From positions 13,112,833 to 13,176,832 of the forward strand of contig NC_092189.1 of the NCBI RefSeq assembly GCF_043641665.1: a stretch of 64,000 nucleotides of DNA. Reading direction: 5' to 3'. Shown in pieces: positions 37,526-50,776 of this stretch. Within the stretch, counting starts at the first letter, position 1. The number at the start of each line of letters is the position of its first letter. Made by a program: the position numbers and the translations under genes. Source of the stretch: Enoplosus armatus (Eukaryota; Chordata; Actinopteri; Centrarchiformes; Enoplosidae). The notes under the pieces were generated by a model. That model was not told the origin of the DNA. It saw only the letters and a program-made list of their open reading frames with translations, and did not search any database.

Positions 37526-37983
37526 TTACAACTGGTGCTCATGTAAGAAAGAGCTGCTGCCCCTGCCAGTGGGCGTCTGCTGCCCGGGGGAGGTGAAGCT
37601 CGCCAGGGGGATGACCTTGACCGGGTCCTCCTTCTTACTACTGCAGTGTCTATCCAGGGTGTTGTAGAACTGTGGCCGGTTGATCCCTTTGTCCAGGTCA
37701 TCTTTTTTGGGCACAGACCTGCCCAGGGTATGGCGACCATCCATGAGCCCCATGCTGCCCATGTTAGCTTTGGCTCCACGGGCAAAGCTCTGCTGGAAGC
37801 CAAAAGAGGGCATTGTAACGGTGATGGCGCTGGTGGTAGGGTTGGAGGTGGGGCTGCCAGGACCTTGGAACTGGGCCAGGGCTGGGGGCATCCAGCAGCT
37901 GTCGGAGTGGCCCAGTATCAGACACTCCTGGGTACAGGTCTCAGAGGCCTCAGCCAAGGCTTTCTGCAGGTTCACCTCGATGG
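37526..37983 (-). CDS. Delta-1 protocadherin, terminal coding exon (cytoplasmic tail with CM2 motif; PCDH7/9/11 type)
   Basis: This is the last coding exon of a homophilic adhesion and signalling cadherin, partial at its 5' side. It opens right after a consensus acceptor on the minus strand (a C/T-rich tract, T15, then ACAG, with AG at 37985-37984), in phase 1. About 151 residues follow, starting [14 protein letters not shown] and ending at TAA (37528-37526). Residues ~16-32 read [17 protein letters not shown], the CM2 motif of delta-protocadherin tails; CTQEC with LGHSD favours delta-1 (PCDH1/7/9/11). Further on are [25 protein letters not shown] and a final EHQL. From memory, the KVIPL..FT...QQ....RG.S pattern resembles the PCDH11 C-terminus, and HTL.R with EHQL resembles PCDH9. 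Departures from both make PCDH7 my guess by elimination. The exon is visibly more GC-rich than its surroundings. No signal peptide or membrane segment is expected here. Family assignment is strong; paralog assignment is weak. Confidence 0.92.
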
Positions 37984-38023
37984 CTGTAAAAAAAAAAAAA
38001 AAGAGAGAGGGAGAGAGAAACAA
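37984..38023 (-). promoter_or_regulatory. 3' splice acceptor and polypyrimidine tract of the protocadherin exon
   Basis: Read on the minus strand, a CT-rich run (TTTCTCTCTCCCTCTCTCT) is followed by 15 consecutive T and then ACAG. This is a near-ideal acceptor. It fixes the exon start at 37983 rather than at the in-frame ATG further upstream, which would translate the tract as a run of Phe. Confidence 0.85.
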
Positions 38024-41000
38024 GAAAACAACATAGTTAATCCAACAGGTCGGAATATACAGAGAGTGCAGCTGGAATGCGATGATTTTACCGGGATGCT
38101 GTAAAGGCGCTGAATGAACTCATGAATCATAATGTAAATAGAAGAAAGTTGTCGCCTTATCAGTGGTTGACCCACAAAATGTCAGCCTTTTAGCAAAATG
38201 AAAGTCAGTGATAAATGTTTCATTTCATCTTGTAATGAGAAAAACACCAGCAGAGCATTTAATTTCCATTGGTATTCCCATGACTCTGTCTGTTTACCTA
38301 CAATATGCAAGGAATTCCCTGTAGCTTAATTAGAGTTAGAAAAAAATGTCTTGCTGTTTGTGTCTCGGATTGGCTTTACTGTATTAAATATTTAATGAAC
38401 ATCTTAACAAAGCATTGTTTATTTTAATCACTGTCAATGTGGCACACCTTAAACCCTTTGGATCCAAAATAAATCTGCTCAAATAAGAAAACTCAAATAT
38501 GGAGAAAATCCCATCATCCCAGGATCCTGTGAGCATCTTTAGCATATCCAAGTACATTTAATAGACATGGTTAATTGTGGCAGCATTTAGGTTGCAAGCT
38601 TGGAAAGGAAGAAAAAAAAAAGAAAAAGAAAACTGAATGAGGAGGCGACTGGGCAAGGCTAAGCACTCAAACTATCTTATCTCATTATCCCGGCACTGAC
38701 ATCACATGTGGAATGAGTCTGGGATGAGGCCTCAGCATTGAGCCTCAGCAATAAAGCCTGTCAAGCCAGATAATTAGAATGTAAAACAGTGTGCACCAAG
38801 GCAACCAGGAGCCTGCAGTGTTATGTTTCCGAGGCCATGCAAAGGAAAGAGGGGTCCTCATTCAACATCACATCACTCCTCTAGGCTTCAGCTTCAAGCT
38901 GTCATGTAGAAATTATTTAGTATATTTGCATAAGTAAGAATGCTATAAATAATTAAGCGGTCTTAGACCCCAGTACACAGGGACGACTATTTCCTTCACG
39001 CACACAAGTTCTGCATGCTCTGTGTGATTCTATTTCGCAGACATCTGCAAATCTTCTTGCCACCTTGTTTATTGTTTTATGGCATTCTACAAAATGAAAA
39101 TGAATATTCTGATTACTCTACGTTAGTGATACCAGTCGGGCCTCCCAAAACTATCTATATTGTTGTATAACGGCTCGATGCACTCACTTTTTTGTATTTC
39201 TGTGCCACCGCAGATTGAAGAGCACAGCGTCACAACTTTAATTATGAGAGCAGTGTCTGAAAATGAATCGCCTGATATAAATTGTGAGGATATATTTGGA
39301 GTGCCCACGTGGAGTCAAATCTGTCCTCTCCATATTGAACTGAAGCCTTGGAGCAGGAGTGTATAAATCCCCTGGGCGGTAAATGTGTCACCTTTCAGAG
39401 GGTCACTAACTTCATTAAGGCAAAAATGGATGCTGCTTTCTCATTCTCTGAGCTAGCACAATAGGGCCGAGCCAAGTCTCGGCCATGCCCTGACTCAATC
39501 TCTCTCCAAGGGTTTTTCTGGTGTCGGTAATGCCTTTTTCGGGGTACTGCCGTTTTTAATGAGGTAATGCATGAACTTCTTTTTCCACAAGCATGCACCC
39601 GGACTCACAAATACATGTTCCCTGGTCCTAACAGAAAAACACGCGTTCAAAAGTGAACCCTCAACCCTGAATCCTCCTCAACTTTAAATGATCAGTGCAT
39701 CCAAAGGTGAAGCTGTCTTTAACGTAGCGTACTTTACAAATGAAAGGTAGTCTACAGCTCTGTGACTTCACACAGCTTGAACTCACAGCAGTTCTGTGTC
39801 AACAGTCTTCAGTGCCTCCAGATTCTGTATGCAATATTTCACATCCAGCCTTTCCAAAAGACATGGGCCTGTACTATTTTCTATTCCAGTGGGATAGTTC
39901 GGAAAGGCGGTGGCGGGTTTGGGAGGGTGGGAGCACGGCGTGAGTGATGTCGCTGACAGCTCTGGCTGCTTTCGTCAACTAGAGGTATGCCGCAGCCTGC
40001 CTGTGATGCCGCTGTCTTTTGTATTCAGGGGAAACAACTGTACTGTACCCCGTGGAGCTTTCGGGAGGGATCACACATCACTGACGCCATGGATCCCCTG
40101 ATGCTGAGAACATTCTTTTCTACTTTCCTTCAAGGAAATTTGAATGGCAGACAAGTGGGGATAATGGCAAACAATTGGGTGTAATAGACAGCACGACAGG
40201 GATCAGACCTACTGTTCTCATTTGAGATGATTCATCTTCACTGAGCAGTGGCTATGCAGTTCAAGCAAAACTGTGATACCTGTTTAGTTACTCTGAAGAG
40301 CTGACTGAACATCTAATACAAGTTTACCTGCAATCACCCCCAAAACTCTCCAGAAATTAAGTGGTATTCAATTCATGTTCCGATTCAAAACAGCCTGCAG
40401 GCTAATTTGACTGCTCTGCCATAAGGTTATCTATTATCCATGGTCTTGTTGTGTATTTCTAGATACCCCGCAGAGCCACAGTTCCAGGTTTTTAGTTGGT
40501 CTTATGGTCATATGCAAGGTCAATACCAGGGGTAGCCTACAGCAATCTTGTTCTGCAACATCAACACATCCTTTGGCCCGCCACAGATCGAACACCGCTG
40601 CGTCCACCTTCTGCTGACCTTCCATTCATGCGGTCAAACATTACAGCTTGTATAAACATTGGACATGTGTAAGAGAGAGGTATGAGAATGCTGCATGGCA
40701 CACAAAGGATTCTTCAAAATTGCTTTTTATTACTATTAAATTACAGCTTGAAATTTGACTGGGCTCAAGGTGGGGTTAATGTGGTGCAAATTCTTCTCCA
40801 TAATGTGAGTTCTTGAAATCTTTTACTTTAGAAATATAAGGGGGGTTGGACACGAGCCTGCAATATCTTGTAATCCACTCCAATTCAGTATCCCTACAAA
40901 ACATTTATACTCTTATGTTACTTTTTAAAAAATATTTTAGGAATTTAGTTTGCATGGTTGTAAGCAGAAAAAAAATAACATGAGCAACGTCAGCACATAA

Positions 41001-44000
41001 ACATTTCTCACCTTAACGCAGATGCGCTTACATGAGCCTAGTAAAAAGCCTTTCCAGTCTTAACAAAACCTCCTTCAAAAATTGCAGGTCTATTGTGTTG
41101 GATTGCATTATATTGTACATGTATTCAACTTGTTGTGTCCAGCCCCTGTTCAAATACATTTTATAATATTCCAAGAGGCTGGCGTGCAGGTGATTCATCG
41201 ATAATAATGTCCTTTTAAGTGCAGCGTTGATACTGAACTATTCCGGAAAACCAACTGTTCTACAATTAACAATTAAACAGTGTTAGAAAACAGTGGTGAA
41301 TATACTGTAGGTTTATTCTGGTTACATTCGCTGTGTGTATGGCCATTCCTGTTTGGGATATTAATACAGGTTGCAATGCTGAAATAATAAGCAGTAATTC
41401 AAATTTTCAGGCTCATGCTGCTGCATGCTAATGGCGAGGTTATTACACAGCCTGTAATATGTAGATAATTGCTTACATTTCAGCATCAAGGTAATGTCGT
41501 AATGATTTGATTTAAGCATGATCAACAGCGCAAGGCTCAATCCCATGAGGTTGTTCAAGTGCTACCTTACCAACCAAATGTCTGGAATGTCAACGTTCTG
41601 TGTCTAAGTAATATATTTTGCCTTTGTGTTATTCTGGTATGCATTCAATCTCACTTGTTTTCTTCTCTGATGGCCATGAAATCCACTAATGTTCTGACAG
41701 GCAGAAAGGCACGCACAAAGCCAGGATGCATATTAGCCGTGCTGATCTGGGCTTTTCACTACAATAGTATGAGATATTTAACATGACAGTTGATGATATT
41801 TACTGACAGAACTAGTTACATCTTGATGAGCTTCACATTAAGGTCTGCACACATATCACGATTCAACTTATTATTTCAGCGTGCACAAACTCATTATTGC
41901 TAATTAAAAGGATAATTGCATGCATCTAGGACATTAAGTTCCTCAAACAGCCATCAGGAAGGTGGACTAGGCACCCTGACTCATCCTACAGTGTTAATTG
42001 GTGCAGTCTTTTCGATTTTATAGCCTGAAACTTATACGCATCCAACTCATGTATCAAATTAAAGGTTTATCACATCCTACAGACTGGCTCCATGTAAGCA
42101 TGTATGGTCACGGCCACGTTTAAATTATATTTGTTTGTTTTATGTGTCACATGTATGCTTTATTGCGATCTAAAAGGGTCCACGTCCAGCCCATGACTGC
42201 AGTGTGGTCCCCACTGTTGTAATCTTTTCTTTTTACACAGGGATCTATTAGACTGAAGGTTTCTCTTTTTTTCTTCTTTTTACTGTCTGAGGTTGTGAAA
42301 CACTAGCTGTCACTATGCAACATAGTTGTTTTCTTCAAACATTCACTGCAAAGGCTTATAAAGCTCAAAAGTTGTTTTTCACAAAAGTGCAAAAGTTCAT
42401 ACATACTCCAAAATGTAACTATGCCAAGAAAATAAAACTTTCACCACCCAAAGCATTATCACCTACAGCTCTTCCCCTCTCGATGTCAATTAATTTGGAA
42501 TCAACGGGTTTAATGGTGCCAGAAAATAAAAGGAAAATGCAAAGAGGCTTATATTCAGCTGTATGAGATTTTTTAAAATGGAGAACTTGTCTTTTGTCAA
42601 GAGTAATAGAACCAACCTGGAGTACTACAAGTATCACAAGTGCAAAAATATTATCATTATCATATTATGTGTTCTTGTGTGAAAGGGAGATGAGATGAGA
42701 CCAAGAGTGAGAGGAAAAGAGGGTACACGAGCACGTGTCTCGTGTCTGGAGGGAGACCAAAAGAGAGAAACACGAGAATATGGAAAATTCTTTCAAACAA
42801 ATAGAATCTCAGTAGAAATAATTGGGTTTGTAATTACCAAGACTTTATCACTTCACTCGGCCTTATACCCTCTCCAAACGTACAATCTGGATAAGCAAAT
42901 GGATGGTCATTAATAATAATAGCGCTATTAAAACCCCTTGGTGTTACACTGAAAAGAGAGATGCCATTACTTCTCTGGCAATCATCATTTGAAGGAGAGA
43001 CTAATGTCTCACTTTCACAGAATTACAAATACACTTAAATGCTTGATGCATTTCTCCATCCTTCCTGCTTTCTCTGGGCTCATATTTAAGATGCACACTT
43101 ATGACTGATTCATGGCCTTGATGATGTTTAAGTTCATGTTCTATCGCAGAGCTTGTGAAAGTCTGGTTTCTGAAGGAATGAAAACTACATGCCACACTTG
43201 CAAGTCCTGCGTACACATTACTTTAACAATGAAATAATAAGAATAAGAATATGCAGGCTCAGATACAAGGTCTGTGACTTCTCTGGAAAAAGCCTGTCTC
43301 TATGGCAATGGGTCTGAAAATTTACTTTTCTCGGCACGTCAGACTCAAATGCTATTTGGTTTTCTTTACTTTTATCAGGAGGAGGTACAGTATAATCCCT
43401 GGCAAAGGCAATAAGAGCTGTCATTGTCACTGCTGACAAGGGCGTGGAGGAGGGAGTAAATATTCCATTGTAGCAATAAAAGTTGGCGTGCTCTTTGGAA
43501 GGCAGAGATCAACTGTGCCGTAGAGGTCAGTGGTGCCATGTAGTAGCCTGACATGTATTAAGATCTATCAGGACCGTGCCGGGGTAGACAGCTATGGTAG
43601 AATTTTATTAACAAGGTTTTATTATAGAATGTGGAATGAAAAAATATATGTAAGAAATATCTCTATACAGCCCGTCGTCTTCTAATGGCCATTCCCATCA
43701 GCGATCACATGGTCTAAGAATTGCATGCCAGTGACTGGTAATGAGTTACCTACGATAATGGCGTAGTGGATTTTTCCACTGAAACATACATTTCAGAGCA
43801 ATTCTGTGTCGCAGCGATACAAAGTGAGATATAAGGAATGGCAAGGCCATCGCTCGTCTTTTTCTTTTTACTTTTTAAAACAAATAGTGCCACATGCAAT
43901 GAATGGCCTCTTTTAAAGGAGACAATGTGACGCAGATAAGAGGGGAGCAAGGTTGTTCATATATACTCTAGACTAATTACTTTTGATGCATTTACTGAGA

Positions 44001-44953
44001 CGACGCTGAACGTGGTGAGTCTCTGAGCCACATATGTATTTATCAGCACTTGTGGGACCTATACAGTTCCTCGCCAGTAATCCATCTAGCCTTGTCTACT
44101 CTCGACCCCTTTTGCTTTCCTAGTGTTTGACCCATTGTAACTGAAAGTAATTGCAGGCAGAAAACAACATCTAATGATTACTTTATCTGGGAGTCTGAAA
44201 GAGAGTGAAAAGTCACAGACAGGTACTTTCAACAAAAGGAGGAGGCCTTTTTGTTCCCGACACACAATTTCAGACAACAAAGAATATTATTGACTTGGCT
44301 GAGATTAGAACACCAAAACAAATGACAAAGCACAGACAGAGGACAAAGTGCACAAAGAGAGAAAGGATATCTCGAACAACCCAGTGCCAAGCACTTGCTT
44401 CTTTCTTTTTGTTACCATTGATTAAAAGTATGTTGTAGGTTGAATCACCCATTCCTCCACTGAATATACAACACCAACACAATGTACAGACTTAATTTAA
44501 TGTAAATTCCTTCATCTCGAAGTCACCATTGCACTCAAAGGGAGAGGAAACACCTCAAATTCTCATATCGCCTCAGCATAAAATGTTTACAAAAAAGCAA
44601 GCCTCGACATCAACAACCCCAAATGTGTGATTTCCATCAACAGAGAACACAGTTGGGAAGGTAGAACACAGACACAGCTTTCTTCTTGACACTTGACTTT
44701 TTGTGTGTGACATTGGTTGATTACATCTCCTTCATTATATCTGGACTACTATTGGGCCTCCCCTCCCGAGGACAAGATGCCGGTGTCACCATCAACACAA
44801 TCAGGCCTGGCCAAATACCCAGCATGGGCCAGATAGATGAGAGGTGCAACACCATAACAGTCTGCAATCAGCGCTCATCACCACAATGACACACAGAGGA
44901 GGAGGCACAGTGTTTCTATGGGGGGTAGAAACACAACACATGCTCATGTAGAT

Positions 44954-44954
<1 letters not shown>
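37984..44954 (-). other. Putative last intron of the protocadherin gene, part 1
   Basis: Begins at the acceptor of the terminal exon. I searched it for upstream tail exons (CM1, RRVTF/CM3) and saw none. Nothing else is assigned except a weak repeat-like phrase near 41088-41150 (GGATTGCATTATATTGTACA) reminiscent of fish repeats. The block 38640-38810 is repeat-poor and a plausible conserved element. Confidence 0.5.

Positions 44955-44986
<32 letters not shown>
44955..44986. repeat. (CA)n microsatellite
   Basis: About 16 perfect CA units. Confidence 0.95.
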
Positions 44987-44991
<5 letters not shown>

Positions 44992-47900
44992 ATACGCTAG
45001 TGCTCTCAGTTTAAAATCTCATACAAGGGCAGCCGTTCATTCTCTTCTTTTGTGAGTCTGTACTTGTGCAAACGCTGGACGGTACTGTGGATATACTGTA
45101 GGTGTGCTGTCACCGACAAGGAAGCAATACATAAATGCATATTTATAAGATTAAAAAAGTGTGAATCCACCTTAAAATTCATTGCACATGGATGAATGTC
45201 TGGAAATTTCCATACTGTGTAGATAATGCGAGGTCTGGGAAATGAAAATAAAGAGTGCGGAATGAAAAGGAAGTGAAAATATTTTTGAAGGATTAAGAAA
45301 GAAAGGAAAATAGGCTGATTAAGTGGGACCTGACAAAGCTGTCTGATATTTGCAAGGAGATTGGATTGTGCCAGCAGGAATACTATCTAAACAATCATGA
45401 TTTTTTGGTAATGACTTTGATCTAAAAATGTAAATGTCACTTATAACACTCTTAGCTTTCCTTTTAGAATCAAATTAAAAGCTGTTTCGAGGCGTAAGCG
45501 GGTCCTCAAAGAATTAAACCTGTTGCTTTAGAAGCCAGTTACAACAACTGGATGTTTTCAGAGAAAAATCTAATAAGCTAATAAAAATGAGGCCTCTGCT
45601 TCACATGATGGAGGAGAGACCGGAGAGACAAACTGTACAGCAGCCACCACTGTGCTACATCCTGTGTCATGTAACAAGCAAATTCATCACACTGACCCAT
45701 TGCCCCCAATTATTATGGAAAACAAGAATGAATCAAATTAACATTGAAGAAGCTCTCAGATCTGGCAGCCTGTCTGTGCAGCCGATGGATTCAGCAGGAG
45801 GAGAGGAGAGGGTAATAAACAAGGTGCCACTGCATATGCTATATATCTTGCAGTCATTGATGATTAGCTCTGTTTTCCCTTAGCCATACATTACTGTTAT
45901 TGCCTCCATGGCCAGGCAGATAGGAAGTGGATACAAAGGCATCGTGAAGCCCATCTTTCAGCGGATAACTGGCAGGCTGAAAACCACTCAGCACCAGCGG
46001 CGGCGTGGTTTCAGTGCATGAGTGATCTGGGCATGCTGAAAATTGTAATCTCTTATATGAGCTGAGAGGCCGCCGTACAGTTTCTTTAGTGTGTTTTGCT
46101 AGGGTGTGTGTTTATTGTACAGTGAGGTATTTCTAAGTGAAATCATTCAGTGCAGTCGCAAAAAAGGAGTCTCTCGTCAGATGTCAGCAGCTCAAGTCCC
46201 GGGGTTTTGTCCTACTAGGCAATGCGGAAAATGTGTAATCTATATGAGGTGTCAATGTCAGGAGCAGACACTCCTGCTTTCCCTTTTTCTGTTTCCTTTT
46301 CTTTCTCCATCTTCAAAATATTTTGAGGATAGCTTAGGCATGAACGCAGACTGTATACAGTATTAGTCACAGTCATTAGTGCTGAGCAAACTTATATTTG
46401 CAATATCAGTGTGTAGTGTAGCATGGTTAAGGTTTTAGTATGAGGGGCAGACTCTCTCCAGATCCCCCTGTGCATGTACGCTTTAAAGGTTTTCCTTTTC
46501 CGGAGCGCCACAGACCCTCCTCCGGGGACAACTATTAATTTTTCACTGAAACCTCCCCTGAATAATGAATTCTGTCCTATTTATACGCTGTGATAAGTCC
46601 ACTGAATGTCTAAAAAGGGGTTATCATGAAAAGGGTAAGGCTTTCAGAGAAAGACCTGTTCCTGCTTAACATGTTTAATTCATCCGCATCGCCATGTTCT
46701 TGAAAGCAGAAGAAAAGTCATATAATATATCACGGGCAAACATGAAAGCCGACACAAGCGGCACATTCAATAAATCACAGCTTTACTTTTACTGTTTTGA
46801 TGTTGACTGTCACAATCCTCCACCCAAACAGCAGCTGTTGAAAGTTCAGATATATGCCTTTTACTCCTCCAGGCCCTGCTGACAGATATGCTCTCACTAA
46901 AATCACAGAGGTACTCAGTGGCTTGTGTTAATGTTTCTGTCACTATGCGCACTTTATTTGGGGTGTTTTGAGTGCAGGCATTGTCAACTAGCATTCACAA
47001 CATTGAGAGCGACGGATACAGATAGACACACGAGGGCAGAGAAAGTACGAGAGAGTGTGTAAAATGGCTTTTCTGAAACATAAGCAAAAAAAGGTGTAAA
47101 GTTTAGCTCATAAATAATGCAACAAAAACAGGAACATGTTTCAAAATCTGTGAAGAAAACAAATCAGCAGGAATTGATAGACATTTTTGATTCCTAAAAC
47201 ACTTTGATATCTGTCTCTCCACGGTAGAAAAATGCCTCATGTTGCTGCTGTTTGTATCAGCGCTCGAAGTGAACCAAACCATTCATTACAGTTTCACTCT
47301 AAGACCAAATAAACAGAAGGCTGTCTCATCATAAAAAAGTGTTACCCTTACATAAACACAATTAATTGACATTACAGCCAGTATTACCGGTATCACACAG
47401 CACTATTGACACAGATTAACTGTAGCACATAATAAAGATGTGAGGTGAGGTTATGAAATACTACGACTAAAGCATTTTTCAATTATCAAAATTAAGTACT
47501 AATGCAATTATAACTGAATGTAATGAGGAATTTCTTTTGTATTTAGTTTGGTTATACTTACATAATTAGAAATTGCATACATCCTTTATACTGAATAATT
47601 ACCCATACCTACTTCCTAAAAATAATTTGTTTGATTCCTGTTAATTATATATTTGTCTCAGTTCACTGTCACTGTTTTAGATTTGGTGTGAATATATTTT
47701 GTGGCACTTTTCATCACAAGGCAATCACACTATTTGGGCTTGAATAACTCCTTGGGTGTCTTCAGCACTGCTTTCATTTCTTGGGAGGCAAGTCTAACAG
47801 CTCCTCTTTGCCTTTTAAAAAATCTGAATAGAAAAAAAAGAGAGAATTATAATAAAATAAAAGGGCAAAAGCAGAAAGTAGGTCCGCTGATTGTGTTCCG

Positions 47901-48380
47901 CCTGTGATGATGAAGAGTATGCTCCAGTGGTTGCAACAGTCCACAGAGGAGGAGATGGTGAAAATAGCCACGCAACTACTTTGCTCTGGAGACTGCTGGC
48001 AACCCATTGACCTCGATGCCTTTCATGCTGTTTAGCCTCGAGCGCTAACTATCAGATATTAACACCCCACATCTTTGATTCTGTGTGCCTGTCAGGCCCC
48101 GAAGACACTTGTATATATTGTTTGTCCCGGGGTGCCATCCTCTTTGTGTCAGTTGTTTCGTCCTCCTCTAACACGACAAACACCCACAAAGAGGCAAGGG
48201 TATGTCACATTTCCTCTGCCTGGCATCTAGTATCGACTCTAATGTTGACAAGTCTTAGCAGAGCCTGGGGATGGCATGGAGAGAAAGGAAGTTTGCAAGA
48301 AAAAAAAGCCATAAATGTCACTAACATGTCCGGGTGTTTGTAGAACTGCGGGAGAAAATTGCCAGGGCTTTCTGTCTCAT
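44987..48380 (-). other. Putative intron, part 2, nothing recognised
   Basis: AT-rich DNA without supported exon, RNA gene or repeat family. Confidence 0.45.
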
Positions 48381-48399
48381 CACCACCACCACCACCACC
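48381..48399. repeat. (CAC)n trinucleotide repeat
   Basis: About six CAC units. They give a short His run in a chance frame. Confidence 0.85.
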
Positions 48400-49630
48400 G
48401 CTGCTACGATGACATCACTATAGCCAATTTCACCCTGCAGTTTATTTCAAGCTACTGTGTGTGTGTGTGTGAATATGTGACAGTGAGAGAAACAGGCTCG
48501 CTTTCTATGTAATTCAGTGTGTGAAGGCACCAATACCCATCTCTATGATAATTTCCTATTCACCATGAGCAAAGACAGCAACACTGATACAATTCATTTC
48601 CCCTTTATTAACTGGTGCGGAAATGTTGGGCCCGGCAGAAGTGACTTCTGAAGTCTTTCAGAGATGAGGGGTGGCAGAGTTTGTTTTACGGGTGGGAGGA
48701 GAAAGCTAGTCGTACAGGGTAGGTGATAGAGCCATGCATCTATAATAGTGTATTTGCCAGAGACAAGAGGCTCAGTTTCCCTGAACATTTAGCGGCCATT
48801 GCGTGAGACCATGGGTCAAAGCTCCCACGATACACTTGCCTTATCTGAGAAAATAAAAATTGGCTGGTCACCTCTCTAAACTTCTGGGAAAGTTTCACTA
48901 TCAAATGTCTTGTTTGCTTCACTTGTTTGAGTTTCACGTGTGACATCCAGAGTCAAGTCCAGTCAATCACAGTGACATTCAATTCACCCGAATTGATGAC
49001 TTGCCACCAGTCTGCCATTTTTATCTAGGGCTCATGTTCTCTTTATTTTTTCGTCATCCCCGACTCTTCCTCTTCCTGCTCTGATGTTGCTAATTATTTC
49101 AAACTATCAGGTAGACAGTTTCAATTTCAATTAAATCTCGTCTTCTCCACTGACCTTGTGGCAGGGAGCAGGGTTGCTCTCTCAGCCCTGAACACTTCCT
49201 CTGGCAGTTATGGGTGCCATTTAAGAAGAAATTTAAACTCAATTTTAGTCTAACTTGAGAGAATACATGCTGAGTTCATCCTTGTGATGGCAGAAGTGCG
49301 CTCAGTATATGTATTCCAGTAACACACTTAATGTGATAATTGAAAGCGGTCCAATTAAAGCTTCAAGGCATAACTAGCTACTCAGATACACCCTCGGGTA
49401 GCTGTGAAGGACAGATTTACAGCCATATGCAGCTAATCTAGCTGTCTAGTGTGGGTTGTGAATCTTAATGCACTGATGTTACGATGACATATTGGGTGAT
49501 GGTAGTTTACGAACACTATTTCTTGCTCTCAGTATCAACAAGAGGGTAAATGTAGCCATAAAATGGTCACTGTAGGTGCAGCAAATGTGTGTACTTCATA
49601 ATAATGGATCATAGTGATCATAAGTTCTGC
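48400..49630 (-). other. Putative intron, part 3, nothing recognised
   Basis: A short GT patch lies at 48456-48471. No other feature supported. Confidence 0.45.
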
Positions 49631-49647
49631 AAAAAAAAAAAAAAAAA
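49631..49647. repeat. Poly(A) homopolymer, 17 bases
   Basis: Seventeen consecutive A. It could be the tail of an old retroposed copy, but nothing recognisable precedes it. Confidence 0.9.
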
Positions 49648-49835
49648 CTTCCTCAAAGTAGCTGCAGAGTGCCACACAGGCAAACGGAATAGCTGCTGCA
49701 AAAAAACAAAAAAACAGAGGGCACCATGTATGTAAGAAAAACAATTACGTGATATTGACAGCGAGTGCAATCAAAGGCTCCCCTGCCAGACTCAATGAGG
49801 TGCCAATCAACCGAGTGTCTCTGCCTCACGTTGCC

Positions 49836-49858
49836 GCTGCTGCTGCTGCTGCTGCTGC
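49836..49858. repeat. (CTG)n trinucleotide repeat
   Basis: Nearly eight perfect GCT/CTG units. They translate as a short Ser run in the minus-strand chance frame that crosses them. Confidence 0.92.
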
Positions 49859-50045
49859 CTTTCATTTTAGAGTCAGAGGAGATTCTGCCGTGGTGAATCA
49901 TCAGTCAATAGCTCAGAGCTGATGGTTAATGCTGATTGATGACATTCACCCAACCCCCCTCTACACTCCTCAGCATCATCTGCAATAAACAGTCAGGGTG
50001 CAAGCTAAAATCAGGAGGGGAAATAAGCAAGCTAGGTCTGCATTT

Positions 50046-50114
50046 AAAATTATTATTATTAATGTTATTATTAGTTGTAGTAGTAGTTGTTGTAGAAGAA
50101 ATAGTAGTAGCAAA
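50046..50114. repeat. Compound trinucleotide repeat (ATT / GTA / GTT)
   Basis: Imperfect ATT units run into GTA/GTT units and GTA again (TAGTTGTAGTAGTAGTTG). The poly-Val and poly-Thr/Asn frames across it are artefacts. Confidence 0.88.
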
Positions 50115-50703
50115 AGTGTTGTTTTGATTAACATTGTTCTGAACTAGCTTTAAAGCCTCTGTCACCATGCTTTGATGGCTTTATTGTTTCTCTTTCCAAG
50201 AAACTGGTTGCTGATCGAAAGTTACGAAAGGTCGTCTGTGATTGATTCAAGCTATAATTAAAATTATTATTAAAATAAATTATAAAGCACCAGATGCGTT
50301 CTCTTCATTGTCCCATGAAATAATGTGTCATTCAAAGCGTGGCATTAGCCAACACAATGTACATGCATTGAAGAACAATTTAGTTCGCGCATGTAATTAA
50401 AGTGATTCTATCAAATGTGACATTTCTATCACCACAATATTCTGCCTTTCTCCTCCTTCCCCTCACCTGTGTTGGCTCGCTCATGACTGGAATAAGAGAG
50501 CAAGATCAGTCCACGACAGCAAAAAAGATCATTTTCCGTGGAAATATCTGTAATGCGAATTTATGTGAAACATGGCAATGGTGAGCTGTAATAGGCACTT
50601 TCTAACCCAGAAATGTCAAGCGGGAGGAGGAACACTGCAACAAAACATAGGTATGATATTGAATTGGCTGGAAGTGTCACCCCTAGAAAGAAAAGAAAAT
50701 AAT
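50115..50703 (-). other. Putative intron, part 4, nothing recognised
   Basis: AT-rich, no supported gene or RNA. Contains AATTAAAATTATTATTAAAA low complexity near 50258-50283. Confidence 0.45.
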
Positions 50704-50776
50704 TTTCTCTCCCTCTCCTTCTGTCTTCACCTCCACTCTCTCTGTCTGCCTCATCTCTCATTATTCTCTCTCTTAC
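50704..50776. repeat. Polypyrimidine (CT-rich) tract
   Basis: About 70 bases, almost all C/T on the plus strand (TCTCTCCCTCTCCTTCTGTC, then CTCCACTCTCTCTGTCTGCC). Confidence 0.75.

Noticed and set aside
37984..38023. Upstream extension of the protocadherin frame to an ATG at 38023 ([12 protein letters not shown]...).
   Set aside because: The extension translates the polypyrimidine tract and acceptor. The family motif spacing and the ACAG junction place the exon start at 37983.
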